A DNA stretch of 64,000 nt from LMUY01 sp965276785 (GTDB taxonomy: Bacteria > Pseudomonadota > Alphaproteobacteria > Acetobacterales > Acetobacteraceae). Position 1 is the stretch's first letter. The number at the start of each line of letters is the position of its first letter. The notes beneath the pieces were generated by a model. The model had not been told where the DNA came from. It searched no databases and was given only the letters and a program-made list of their open reading frames with translations. The stretch spans positions 1,984,001-2,048,000 of the forward strand of contig OZ255629.1 of NCBI GenBank assembly GCA_965276785.1. Direction: 5' to 3'. This document shows, in pieces, positions 54,105 through 62,232 of the stretch. Position numbers and translations under genes: made by a program.

Positions 54105-55292
54105 CTAGCGCCCGAACGCGGTCCTCAGCGCGGGCACGAGATCGGTCTTTTCCCAGGTGAACGTGCCCTGCTCCGGGTCCGGCGTGCGGCCGAAATGGCC
54201 GTAGGCAGAGGTCACGGCGTAAATCGGGCGATTCAGGTGTAGATGCTCGCGGATGCCGCGCGGGCTCAGGTTGACCAGCTCGCGCAAAGTACGCTCCAGC
54301 CGCGTCTCGTCCACGTCGTGCCCGGTGCCGGCCAGGTCGACATAGACCGAGAGCGGGTGCGACACGCCGATGGCGTAGCTGATCTGGATGGTGCAGCGCT
54401 CCGCCAGCCCGGCGGCCACCACGTTCTTGGCCAAGTAGCGGCACACGTAAGCGGCCGAGCGGTCTACCTTGGTGGGGTCCTTGCCGCTGAACGCACCGCC
54501 GCCATGGGGTGCGGCCCCGCCGTACGTATCGACGATGATCTTGCGCCCGGTGAGCCCGCAATCCCCGTCCGGGCCGCCGATTACGAAGCTGCCGGTGGGA
54601 TTGATGTAGACCTCGTCCTCCGGTGGCATCCAGCCCGGCGGCAGCGTGGTCTCGATCAACGGCAGCAGCATGTGCTTGATCGCGGCTTGCTCCATGCCGG
54701 CATCGTGCTGGGTGGAGACCACGACGCTGGTCGCCGCCACCGGCTTGCCGTCCACGTAGCGCAGCGTAACCTGGCTTTTCGCATCGGGCTGCAGCCCGGC
54801 CACCGAAATGTCCTTATTGCGGCGCAGTTCGGACATGCGCCGCAGGATTAGGTGCGAGTAATAGATCGGCGCCGGCATCAGCGCGTCGGTCTCGGTGCAG
54901 GCATAGCCGAACATGATACCCTGGTCGCCGGCGCCTTCGTCCTTGTTGCCGGCGCTATCCACGCCCACCGCGATATCCGTGCTTTGCGCATGCAGGTGGC
55001 ACTCGACTTGCGCATTCTTCCAAGAGAAGCCCGCCTGGTCGTAGCCGATATCGTGCACCGCCAGCCGAGCCAGGTGGGTGAGCAATTCGGGCGTCACGGT
55101 GTCGGGGCCGCGCACTTCGCCGGCGAACACGATGCGGTTGGTGGTCACCAGGGTTTCGCAAGCCACGCGGGAATACGGGTCGGCAGCCAGGAAGGCGTCG
55201 AGCACGGTATCGCTCAGCCGGTCGGCAACCTTGTCGGGATGACCTTCGGACACCGATTCGGACGTGAACAGATACTCGCCTTTGCCGCGCAT
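54105..55292 (-). CDS. metK: S-adenosylmethionine synthetase
   Basis: Makes SAM from methionine and ATP. 395 residues from ATG 55292 (MRGKGEYLFTSESV) with all signatures: SEGHPDKVADRLSD, the hexapeptide-type GAGDQG in DEGAGDQGIMFGYA, the P-loop-like GGGAFSGKDPTKVDRSAAY, and the C-terminal HFGR. The 192-bp divergent gap to hldE (55293-55484) was searched for a SAM riboswitch; no recognisable conserved core was seen. A repeated TTGACC occurs in the leader on the metK strand. Confidence 0.98.
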   Translation of the reverse strand: MRGKGEYLFTSESVSEGHPDKVADRLSDTVLDAFLAADPYSRVACETLVTTNRIVFAGEVRGPDTVTPELLTHLARLAVHDIGYDQAGFSWKNAQVECHLHAQSTDIAVGVDSAGNKDEGAGDQGIMFGYACTETDALMPAPIYYSHLILRRMSELRRNKDISVAGLQPDAKSQVTLRYVDGKPVAATSVVVSTQHDAGMEQAAIKHMLLPLIETTLPPGWMPPEDEVYINPTGSFVIGGPDGDCGLTGRKIIVDTYGGAAPHGGGAFSGKDPTKVDRSAAYVCRYLAKNVVAAGLAERCTIQISYAIGVSHPLSVYVDLAGTGHDVDETRLERTLRELVNLSPRGIREHLHLNRPIYAVTSAYGHFGRTPDPEQGTFTWEKTDLVPALRTAFGR

Positions 55293-55484
55293 TCCCTGCC
55301 TCACCCCCTGCCTAAATCCCGCCTGGAGCGGGGTGCTGCGTGTTTGGCCGAAAGCGCCCAAGGGGTCAAGGAGTGGGTCAAGAACCGGAGCGGAGCTGCG
55401 CGACGGGCGCCAAGAAACGGGAAAGCGGACAGCTTTTGCCCAATTCGCTTGCAAACACCTGGCCGCTTCTATAGCGGTTTGGTG

Positions 55485-56969
55485 ATGGTCCCCGAAACGT
55501 CTGCGCCGGGCGCAGCGGCCCCCGCCGACCTGACCGATGCTGTGCGGCGGCTCGCTCGCACCAGCGTGCTCGTCGTGGGTGATGCCATGCTGGACCGCTA
55601 TGTCTACGGGACGGTCAACCGTATCTCCCCCGAAGCCCCCATCCCGGTCGTCTCCGTCGAGCGTGACGTTGCCATGCCGGGGGGCGCCGGCAACGTGGTG
55701 CGCAACCTCACGGCGCTGGGTGCCGCGGTAGCGTTCGTCTCCGTGGTGGGGGACGACCAGGCCGGGTCGGACCTCACCGGCCTGATCGGCGGCCAGCCCA
55801 ACGTGGAGCCCTGGCTGCTGGTGCAGGGCGGGCGCACCACCACCACCAAAACCCGCTACATCGCCCAAGGCCAGCAGTTGTTGCGCGCCGACCACGAGGT
55901 TGCCGCCACCATCCACCCGAAGCTTGCCGAGCGGCTGGTGCGCATCGCCGGCGACGCGCTGGCTGCCACCAGCGTCACCGTGCTGTCCGACTACAACAAG
56001 GGCGTGCTGATGGGGGACGTGCCGGCGCAAATCATCGCCCTCGCGCGCACCGCTGGGCGCCGCGTGGTGGTGGACCCGAAGGGCCGGGATTACAGCCGCT
56101 ACGCCGGGGCGGACGTGATTACGCCCAATCGGCGCGAACTGGCCGAGGCCACCGGCATGGCGGTCGACAGCGAAGCCGCCATCGATGCCGCTGCCCGCAG
56201 CCTACGCGCCACCCACGGCTTCGGCGCCGTGCTGGTCACCCGCGCGGAGGACGGCATGACGCTGGTCACCGAGGGCGGGCTGCAGCACTTTCCGGCCGAA
56301 GCCGCCGATGTCTACGACGTGTCCGGCGCGGGCGACACCGTGGTTGCGACCTTGGCCGCCGGCATGGCGGCCGGGCTGGAGCTTGCGGTGGCGGTGCGCC
56401 TGGCCAACCTGGCGGCGGGGGTGGTGGTGGGCAAAGTTGGCACCGCGGTGGCTCGCGAGGGGGACCTGCTAGCCGCGCTTTCGCCTCAGGGAGGGGCCCT
56501 GCGCAAGGTCGTCACCCGCGAGCAGGCGGCCGAACAGGTGGAACGCTGGCGGCAGCGCGGCTGGCGCACCGGCTTCGCCAACGGCTGCTTCGACTTGCTG
56601 CACCCTGGCCATGTCCACCTGCTGGAACAGGCGCGCAGCCGCTGCGACCGGCTGGTAGTGGCGCTGAACTCGGACGCCAGCGTGCGCCGCTTGAAAGGCG
56701 CCAGCCGCCCCGTGCAAACCGAGGCCGCCCGCGCCGCCGTGCTGGGCAGTGTGACCGCGGTGGACCTGGTCTGCATCTTCGACGAGGACACGCCCGAGGC
56801 GCTGCTGCAGGCCATCCGCCCCGAACTGCTGGTGAAGGGTTCCGACTACACGCTCGGCACCGTGGTGGGCGCCGACTTCGTGCAGGGCTATGGCGGCGAG
56901 GTGTTGCTCGCCGACCTGTTGCCCGGTTTTTCCACCACAGCGACGGTGCAACGCCTGCGCAGCGTTTGA
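55485..56969 (+). CDS. hldE: bifunctional heptose 7-phosphate kinase / heptose 1-phosphate adenylyltransferase
   Basis: Two-domain enzyme of ADP-heptose synthesis for lipopolysaccharide inner core. 494 residues. Kinase domain (1 to about 340, ribokinase fold): VVGDAMLDRYVYGTVNRISPEAPIPV, GGAGNVVRNL, DVSGAGDTVVATLAAGMA. Adenylyltransferase domain (about 360-494): GFANGCFDLLHPGHVHLLEQA with HxGH, LVVALNSDASVRRLKG and LVKGSDYTLGTVVGADFVQ. ATG 55485 is close behind a TATAGC (55470-55475) that could be a -10, so a very short leader is possible. Confidence 0.96.
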   Translation: MVPETSAPGAAAPADLTDAVRRLARTSVLVVGDAMLDRYVYGTVNRISPEAPIPVVSVERDVAMPGGAGNVVRNLTALGAAVAFVSVVGDDQAGSDLTGLIGGQPNVEPWLLVQGGRTTTTKTRYIAQGQQLLRADHEVAATIHPKLAERLVRIAGDALAATSVTVLSDYNKGVLMGDVPAQIIALARTAGRRVVVDPKGRDYSRYAGADVITPNRRELAEATGMAVDSEAAIDAAARSLRATHGFGAVLVTRAEDGMTLVTEGGLQHFPAEAADVYDVSGAGDTVVATLAAGMAAGLELAVAVRLANLAAGVVVGKVGTAVAREGDLLAALSPQGGALRKVVTREQAAEQVERWRQRGWRTGFANGCFDLLHPGHVHLLEQARSRCDRLVVALNSDASVRRLKGASRPVQTEAARAAVLGSVTAVDLVCIFDEDTPEALLQAIRPELLVKGSDYTLGTVVGADFVQGYGGEVLLADLLPGFSTTATVQRLRSV

Positions 56970-57072
56970 CGGCGGCCGCACTCCGCCAGTAAGCGTGCCG
57001 CTCACACGCTAGCTTATGTAAAGAGACTGAGTCTCGTTCCAGCCGGAAGCGAGCAGGCTCTAGGGAGGCGGA

Positions 57073-58161
57073 ATGCCGGACGTTCCTGAGTTTGCCTTGC
57101 GAGACGATCCGGCATGCGACCTGCGCCGCATCGGCAGCCACCCGAACCATTGGTATCCGTTGGCCTGGTCGCGCGAACTAAAGCCCGGCAAGACCTATGC
57201 CGCGCAATTCGCCGGTGAACCGGTCGTGCTGGTGCGCCCCGCCGACGGGGTGGTGTTCGCGCTGGAGGACCGCTGCGCCCACCGGCAGGTGCCGCTTTCG
57301 CAGGGAGTGGTGAAGGGCTGCGCCGTCCGCTGCGGCTATCACGGCTGGACCTACGACGCCTCCGGACGCTGCGTCGACGTGCCCTATCTCGGCAAGGGCA
57401 AGCTCCCCAATGGGGTGCACTCCTATCCCTGCCGCGAGCAGGACGGGCTGATTTTCATCTGGCCCGGCGACCCTTCGGCGGTCACCGAACTCGGCCCGCT
57501 CGGCGCCGTGGCCGACCCGGCGTTCAAAACCAGGCGCTTCGGCCAGACCGTGCGCTGCCACTACACCTTCATGCATGAGAACCTGATGGACATGAACCAT
57601 CAGTTCCTGCACCGCCGCCAGATGGGGCAGATCGCGCCGCGCTACCTGGGCCGCCGGGTGGGCGAGGACTGGCTCGAGATCGACTATACCTTCGCCCGTA
57701 CCGGCGGAAAGCAGCCGCTGGGCGAGGCCGCCATCCTCGGCAGCCGGCGCGGCCTGAGCACGTCCCAATCGCCCAAGGACCTCATGACCATCCGCACCGA
57801 GTATCCGTATCAAACGCTGCGGATCTGGACCTTGGGCGACGATCCGGTGATGCACCTATGGATCTGCTACACCCCGCTCGATGCCGAGCAGCGGCGCAAC
57901 CGCACCTTCGGCCTGCTCTCCGTGCGGCGCCCGAAAATCCCCGGTGTGCTCGAAGCCGCTTGGCCGCTGCTGGTGTGGTTTACTGAACGCATCTTCCGCG
58001 AGGACCGCGAGATCGTCGAAGTTGAGCAGGCGGCGCATGACGGACAGGGCGCGGACTGGAACCAGGAAGTGTTCCCGCCCATCCGCGACCTGCGCGCCTT
58101 ACTCGCCGCCTGCGGCCGGCCGATCACTCCGCTCGCAAGGCGGCCCGCAACGACGCGGTGA
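57073..58161 (+). CDS. Rieske-type aromatic ring-hydroxylating oxygenase alpha subunit
   Basis: Non-haem iron oxygenase, 362 residues; ATG 57073 has a GGAGG at 57063-57067. Rieske cluster ligands Cys68-x-His70 and Cys87-x2-His90 (RCAHRQVPLS ... RCGYHGW). Mononuclear iron site in HENLMDMNHQFLHRR, residues about 168-182, with Asp173, His176 and His180. It resembles the vanillate O-demethylase/pheophorbide-oxygenase branch of Rieske monooxygenases. No reductase gene is adjacent. The 3' end overlaps mmcB by 38 bp. Confidence 0.92.
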   Translation: MPDVPEFALRDDPACDLRRIGSHPNHWYPLAWSRELKPGKTYAAQFAGEPVVLVRPADGVVFALEDRCAHRQVPLSQGVVKGCAVRCGYHGWTYDASGRCVDVPYLGKGKLPNGVHSYPCREQDGLIFIWPGDPSAVTELGPLGAVADPAFKTRRFGQTVRCHYTFMHENLMDMNHQFLHRRQMGQIAPRYLGRRVGEDWLEIDYTFARTGGKQPLGEAAILGSRRGLSTSQSPKDLMTIRTEYPYQTLRIWTLGDDPVMHLWICYTPLDAEQRRNRTFGLLSVRRPKIPGVLEAAWPLLVWFTERIFREDREIVEVEQAAHDGQGADWNQEVFPPIRDLRALLAACGRPITPLARRPATTR

Positions 58162-58591
58162 TCGCCGGGTCTTCCAAGGCGGCCAGCCGGGCGGCGGCCG
58201 TGGTGGCAAACCGGTGCGTGAGCGCCCGGCGGCGCGCGGGCGGCAATGGATGCACGGGCGCCGGCCGCACCAGCTCCGCCTCCCGCTCGCAGGCCACGAT
58301 CCACCCCGTGCTCTCGGGCAGCAACTCGGTGGGAAAAGCGTCGTCGACCGCGAAATAGAGCGCGTCGCAGAAGTCCCGGTAGTCGGGCCATTTGTCGTCG
58401 GTGAGAAAATCCCGCGGGCCGGACTTCACCTCGATGCAGACGAAACCGCCATCTGGCCGCAGCGCCAGCACATCCGCCCGGCGGCCGTTCGGCAACGGGA
58501 GTTCGTGCACCGCGGCCCAAGCCAGTTGTTGGCACAGGCTGGCGACCGCGCGGCGGATGGCGAGTTGGCGTTGCGGGAAGGAAATCTCCAT
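58124..58591 (-). CDS. mmcB: MmcB-family DNA repair protein (putative nuclease)
   Basis: Conserved alphaproteobacterial protein linked in Caulobacter to mitomycin C resistance. 155 residues from ATG 58591. RRADVLALRPDGGFVCIEVKSGPRDFLTDDKW contains an Asp and a Glu-x-Lys spaced as in PD-(D/E)XK nucleases; WPDYRDFCDALYFAVDDAFP and TGWIVACEREAELVRP follow. Tail-to-tail overlap with the Rieske gene. The start upstream at 58645 is less likely. Confidence 0.9.
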   Translation of the reverse strand: MEISFPQRQLAIRRAVASLCQQLAWAAVHELPLPNGRRADVLALRPDGGFVCIEVKSGPRDFLTDDKWPDYRDFCDALYFAVDDAFPTELLPESTGWIVACEREAELVRPAPVHPLPPARRRALTHRFATTAAARLAALEDPAITASLRAALRAE

Positions 58592-58665
58592 CGCAGCATC
58601 ATTAGCCGCCTTCGAACGAACGGGGAACTCTTGGAACCGTGGCACAGATGGCGCATTGTGGAGGC

Positions 58666-59151
58666 ATGGTTCCCACGCGGTTTGCCGTTGCCGCCCACAT
58701 CATGCTGATGGTTGCGTCGGACGCGGGTGAACTGCTGACCAGCCAGCGGCTTGCCGCCAGCATCAACACCAACCCGGTGGTGATCCGCCGCATTACCGCG
58801 CTGTTGGCGCGGGCTGGCCTGGTCCGGGTTCGGCGCGGGCCGGGTGGGGCGGAGCTGATGCGGCCACCTGAGCAGATCACATTGCAGCACGTATGGCGCG
58901 CCGTGCATTCCGATGCGCAGCGCCCGTTGCTCCCCATCCACGCCAACCCGGACCCGTGCTGCGCCGTGGGTGCGCGGGTGCATGCCGTGTTGGGCGAGGC
59001 GTTTCATGCGGCCGAGCAGGCGCTGGAGCAGGCTTTGGCGAAGACGACGCTGGCGGATTTGTTGCAGGGGGTGCGGGTGGAGGGGAGCGCAGCGATACGG
59101 GTGACAAATGTCGCGGGCTGTGTGTCGGCGGTGGGTGCGCGATTGCCGTAG
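58666..59151 (+). CDS. Rrf2-family transcriptional regulator
   Basis: 161-residue winged-helix regulator of the YwnA/BadM group: TRFAVAAHIMLMVASDAGELLTSQRLAASINTNPVVIRRITALLARAGLVRVRRGPGGAELMRPPEQITLQHVWRAV (quoted over its segments) is the Rrf2 DNA-binding domain. A downstream PDPCCAVGARV has two adjacent Cys, not the three-Cys cluster pattern of IscR. ATG 58666 is preceded too closely by GGAGG, so ATG 58648 or GTG 58639 may be used. It points away from the catabolic cluster and may regulate it. Confidence 0.85.
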   Translation: MVPTRFAVAAHIMLMVASDAGELLTSQRLAASINTNPVVIRRITALLARAGLVRVRRGPGGAELMRPPEQITLQHVWRAVHSDAQRPLLPIHANPDPCCAVGARVHAVLGEAFHAAEQALEQALAKTTLADLLQGVRVEGSAAIRVTNVAGCVSAVGARLP

Positions 59152-59206
59152 GCGTGTGCCTCAAGCGAGCAAGCGAGTAGCCTGGATGGACTTGGTTTAG
59201 ATCCTA

Positions 59207-59257
59207 ATACCAGCGCCCGCATGCCCTGACTCACAGGGGCTATGCGGGCGCTGGTAT
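59207..59257. repeat. 51-bp near-perfect palindrome at a gene truncation point
   Basis: ATACCAGCGCCCGCAT (59207-59222) and its exact complement ATGCGGGCGCTGGTAT (59242-59257); the 19-base centre pairs further (CCCTG/CAGGG). It begins five bases after the last recognisable residue of the BKACE fragment. Candidate end of a small mobile element (MITE-like) or a deletion scar; without a T-run it is a weak terminator. Confidence 0.65.
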
Positions 59258-59261
59258 AATT

Positions 59262-59342
59262 CGTTAACGTCGGCAGCGCAGCGTTCATCGCCGGCGTCGT
59301 CAGGCTCCCGGTCACGGAACAGGTCAGGATGGTCTTTGCCAT
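59262..59342 (-). pseudogene. 5' fragment of a BKACE (DUF849, beta-keto acid cleavage) gene
   Basis: ATG 59342 starts MAKTILTCSVTGSLTTPAMNAALPT, which matches the N-terminal strand and first loop of BKACE proteins (ILTCAVTG then P...LP). The similarity stops after about 26 codons at the palindrome beginning at 59257, and the frame then continues with unrelated sequence antisense to the Rrf2 gene. So only the first tenth of the gene survives. It follows the acyl-CoA dehydrogenase pseudogene. Confidence 0.6.
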
Positions 59343-59395
59343 TCATGTTCTCCCAGAACCTAGAACGTCGCCACGTCCGACGGTTCGCCCGATTG

Positions 59396-60316
59396 TCAGT
59401 AGCTTCGCGGCACGCCAAGCACGTGCTCGGCGAGGTAAGACAATCTGAGGTTCGTACTGATCGGCGCCACCTGGTATAGCCGGGTCTCGCGAAACTCGGT
59501 CACTGGTATAGGCGGTGGACTTTGCGGTGAACCATTTGGCATCACCGATGCACTCTGCCGCGATCAACAGCCGCTCGGCGTTCATGCCGTCTAGGCTGTA
59601 ACGGAAGCCAAATCCTTCCTTGCCCAGCAAGGCGCCAGATGGAATGTGCATCTCGTCGAAGAACACCTCGCACGAGTTGTGGGTTCATCATGGTGCGGAT
59701 CGGGCGGATGGTCAGACCTGTGACCGCCTTCATGTCCACGATGAAGGTCGACAAGCCCTCGGTCTTCTTCGTCACCTGCTCCTTCGGTGTGGTGCGAGCA
59801 AGCAGCAGCAACGGCAGATCCGAGTGCTCAGCACGGCTGGTGCAGATTTTCTGACCGTTCACCACGAAACCCTCGTTGGTGCGGCGCGCGGTCGTGCGGA
59901 GTGCCGTGGTGTCGGTGCCGCTTGTCGGTTTCGTGACGCAGAAGGCCTGGAGCCGCAACTCGCCGGAGGCGATCTTTGGTAAACAGCGCTGCTTCTGCTC
60001 CGTAGATCCGTGACGCAGGATTGTGCCCATCGGGTACATTTGGGCGTGGCAGGCACCGGCGTTGCAGCCTTCCGCCTGAACGGTTTCCGAGATGGCTGCC
60101 GCAGCCGAAATGCCTAGCCCGGAGCCGCCGTACTCCTGGGATCAACACTGATAGGTATCCGCTCTCCGTCACCGCATTGGCGAACTCGGTTGGATAGCTG
60201 CGCACTTGGTCCAGCTTGCGCCAGTAATCACCCGGAAAACGCTAGCAAAGCTTACAGACATCCGCATCAATCACAGCACGCTCAAGCATCCGATTACTTT
60301 CATACACCTCGTCCAT
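59396..60316 (-). pseudogene. acyl-CoA dehydrogenase pseudogene
   Basis: Would oxidise an acyl-CoA with FAD and pass electrons to ETF. Pieces in order: ATG 60316 MDEVYESNRMLERAVIDADVCKLC, TAG stop at 60242-60244, FPGDYWRKLDQVRSYPTEFANAVTESGYLSVLIP, a 2-base loss near 60136-60141, EYGGSGLGISAAAAISE ... CVTKPTSGTDTTALRT ... NGQKICTSRAEHSDL, a 1-base insertion near 59681, NSCEVFFDEMHIPSGALLGKEGFGFRYSLDGM, an internal deletion of about 115 codons near 59490, then the true C-terminus TRLYQVAPISTNLRLSYLAEHVLG and TGA at 59396. Non-functional. Its start overlaps the CMD gene by 17 bp. Confidence 0.9.
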
Positions 60317-60869
60317 CGTCCCTCCGGAACGTCAACTCATCTGCTGGCGGCGTGCCGATCTCGAACGCCTTGATGGTCATCGAAATCAATGCGTAATAAC
60401 CGAGCACACCGATGAGATCGATCACGCCGGCCATGCCGAGCATCGACTGCGCTTTGTCCCAGGTTGCCGGCGTGACGGTGTGGTCTTGTAACAGCTCCGT
60501 CGCGAACCGGTAAACGACCGCCTCATCTTCTGCCGCGAACCGAGGTGGTGCTCCCGTCCGGATTGCTTCGGACACTGCTTCGGGTAAGCCGCCGGCATGA
60601 GCCATCGGCGCATGGGCACGCCATTCGTAGCCCGCTTGCCAGAACGCGGCGGTGGTCAGGATCGCCAGCTCACTCAGGCGCGGGGGAAGGCGGGTGCCGA
60701 ACCGGCAGTAGGCGCCGAGCGCCTGAGCGTGCTCTGCCAGGCCAGGATTGTGCAGCCATACCTGCACCGGGCCTCGTACAACGCCACGTGGCCCCGCGAT
60801 CACGGCAGCATGGACGCGCTTCTGATCATCGGACATGGCCGCGAGATCGAGATCTGGTATCCTTGCCAT
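60300..60869 (-). CDS. carboxymuconolactone decarboxylase-family protein
   Basis: AhpD-like helical protein of the CMD family, 189 residues: LSELAILTTAAFWQAGYEWRAHAPMAHAGGLPEAVSEAIRTG (in part) is the conserved core, with Glu and His where CMD enzymes bind; the CxxC of AhpD is absent (YEWRAH instead). It could be a lactone decarboxylase or a peroxidase-fold protein of the catabolic cluster. The downstream pseudogene start overlaps its last codons. Confidence 0.88.
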   Translation of the reverse strand: MARIPDLDLAAMSDDQKRVHAAVIAGPRGVVRGPVQVWLHNPGLAEHAQALGAYCRFGTRLPPRLSELAILTTAAFWQAGYEWRAHAPMAHAGGLPEAVSEAIRTGAPPRFAAEDEAVVYRFATELLQDHTVTPATWDKAQSMLGMAGVIDLIGVLGYYALISMTIKAFEIGTPPADELTFRRDDGRGV

Positions 60870-60903
60870 CGGCGGAGCTCCAGTTGGAATGGCTTTGACA
60901 CGC

Positions 60904-62157
60904 TCAGTGAGACGCGGTGATCGCCGGGGCCATGCTCGGAACGGAGCCGGTTCCCCGAACGAGAACGGCGACGCAGACTGCGCCTACGAAAGCGACGCTG
61001 CCAGCGCACGCGAACGCTGAGACGTAGCTTCCACTCCGGTCGATCAGAACTCCCGTGACCACCGGAGCGACAATGCCTGCGCTGTTTGCAATCGTGTGGA
61101 GCAGACCTCCGACACTGCCGACTCGTGCCGGTTCCACCGTATCCAGGATGGTGCCGAAATAGGAGCTTGCCGAAGCTTGGGTCAGGAACACCGCCGCTGC
61201 CATGAGTGCTACGGCTGCGCCGGGTGACGTCGCCTCAATCATCAAGCCGATACATCCCGCCGCGCCGCCGAGGCAAATGACCGCTATGGTCCTCCGGCTT
61301 TCCACGGCGTCGCCCGTGCGCCGAAGCATCCAATCAGCGGCCAAGCCGCCAGTGACTTGCCCGAGTGCGCCGAGCAGCCACGGGATGGCGGAGACCAATG
61401 CCATCTCACGCAGGTCCATCCGCTGCACGTTGGTGAGATAGCTGGGGAACCAAGTGATGAAGAAGTAAAGCAAGTAGGCAAACGCGAAGTAGCCGACAGC
61501 AACCCCTATGAAGCTCTGCTTGCGGACGTAGAACCCGATGCCATGCAGGGCTTGGGTGTCGAGCCTCGGTGTTCCCGTAGCGGGCGTGAGCTGAGCATCT
61601 TGCGGCCGATCACGGCCGAGCGCCGCCCACGACACTGCCCAAGCGATACCAAGGGCGGCAACGGCCCAGAAGGCGACGCGCCATCCTGCCCAGATCGTCA
61701 GGAAGCCGATGATGGGACCCGCGATCGCTCCGCCGAGGGAGGGGCCGGCCTGGGACATACCCAGGACGGTCGCTCGCCGGGCCGGCTCGAACCAAGCGCC
61801 AATGAGCTTGGCAGAGCTGGACAGGTAGGGGCCTTCGGCCATTCCGAACAGCAAGCGAATGATCAGCAATCCCGCGAAGGAACCGGCCACACCGGTCAGC
61901 CCGCATAGCAGCGACCAACTCACCATGGCAACAAGCAGAACACGTTTTGCGCCGAACCGGTCGGCTGCCGCGCCGCCGGGAAAGCAGGACACGGTGTAGC
62001 CCACGAAGAACAGGCTGAAGATGGTGCCGAGCTGCGTAGCGCTTAGGCCAAGTTCCTGGGTGATCCGGGGTGCTACGATGGACAGCGCGGCACGGTCGAG
62101 ATAGTTGATGACACCCGCGAGGAAGATAGCTCCCGCGATGATCCATTGCTTGCGCAT
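60904..62157 (-). CDS. MFS transporter, anion:cation symporter (ACS) family
   Basis: Uptake permease for an organic anion such as a sugar acid or aromatic acid. 417 residues from ATG 62157, with a strong RBS (GGAGGAG, complement of 62162-62168). AGVINYLDRAALSIVAP is the ACS helix 1 motif; then GGAAADRFGAKRVLL (motif A) and GMAEGPYLSSSAKLIGAWF. Typical neighbours of such permeases are lactonases and dehydrogenases, as here. Likely imports the substrate of the cluster. Confidence 0.93.
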   Translation of the reverse strand: MRKQWIIAGAIFLAGVINYLDRAALSIVAPRITQELGLSATQLGTIFSLFFVGYTVSCFPGGAAADRFGAKRVLLVAMVSWSLLCGLTGVAGSFAGLLIIRLLFGMAEGPYLSSSAKLIGAWFEPARRATVLGMSQAGPSLGGAIAGPIIGFLTIWAGWRVAFWAVAALGIAWAVSWAALGRDRPQDAQLTPATGTPRLDTQALHGIGFYVRKQSFIGVAVGYFAFAYLLYFFITWFPSYLTNVQRMDLREMALVSAIPWLLGALGQVTGGLAADWMLRRTGDAVESRRTIAVICLGGAAGCIGLMIEATSPGAAVALMAAAVFLTQASASSYFGTILDTVEPARVGSVGGLLHTIANSAGIVAPVVTGVLIDRSGSYVSAFACAGSVAFVGAVCVAVLVRGTGSVPSMAPAITASH

Positions 62158-62232
62158 GAAATCTCCTCCGTTTATTTTTGGTGCTTATCGGGGTGAAGCA
62201 GTCTGTTCAGCCGACTGGCACGGAAGACCGGA

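Noticed and set aside
55293..55484. Possible SAM riboswitch upstream of metK
   Set aside because: The 192-bp divergent leader has repeats of TTGACC and a short CCGCT/AGCGG dyad but no recognisable core of the SAM-II, SAM/SAH or related classes.
53456..56030. Long open frames opposite trmB, metK and hldE, and an extended N-terminal reading of metK to 56030
   Set aside because: These are high-GC shadow frames; their translations are low-complexity Arg/Ala/Pro-rich sequence with no family similarity, and the conserved genes start inside them.
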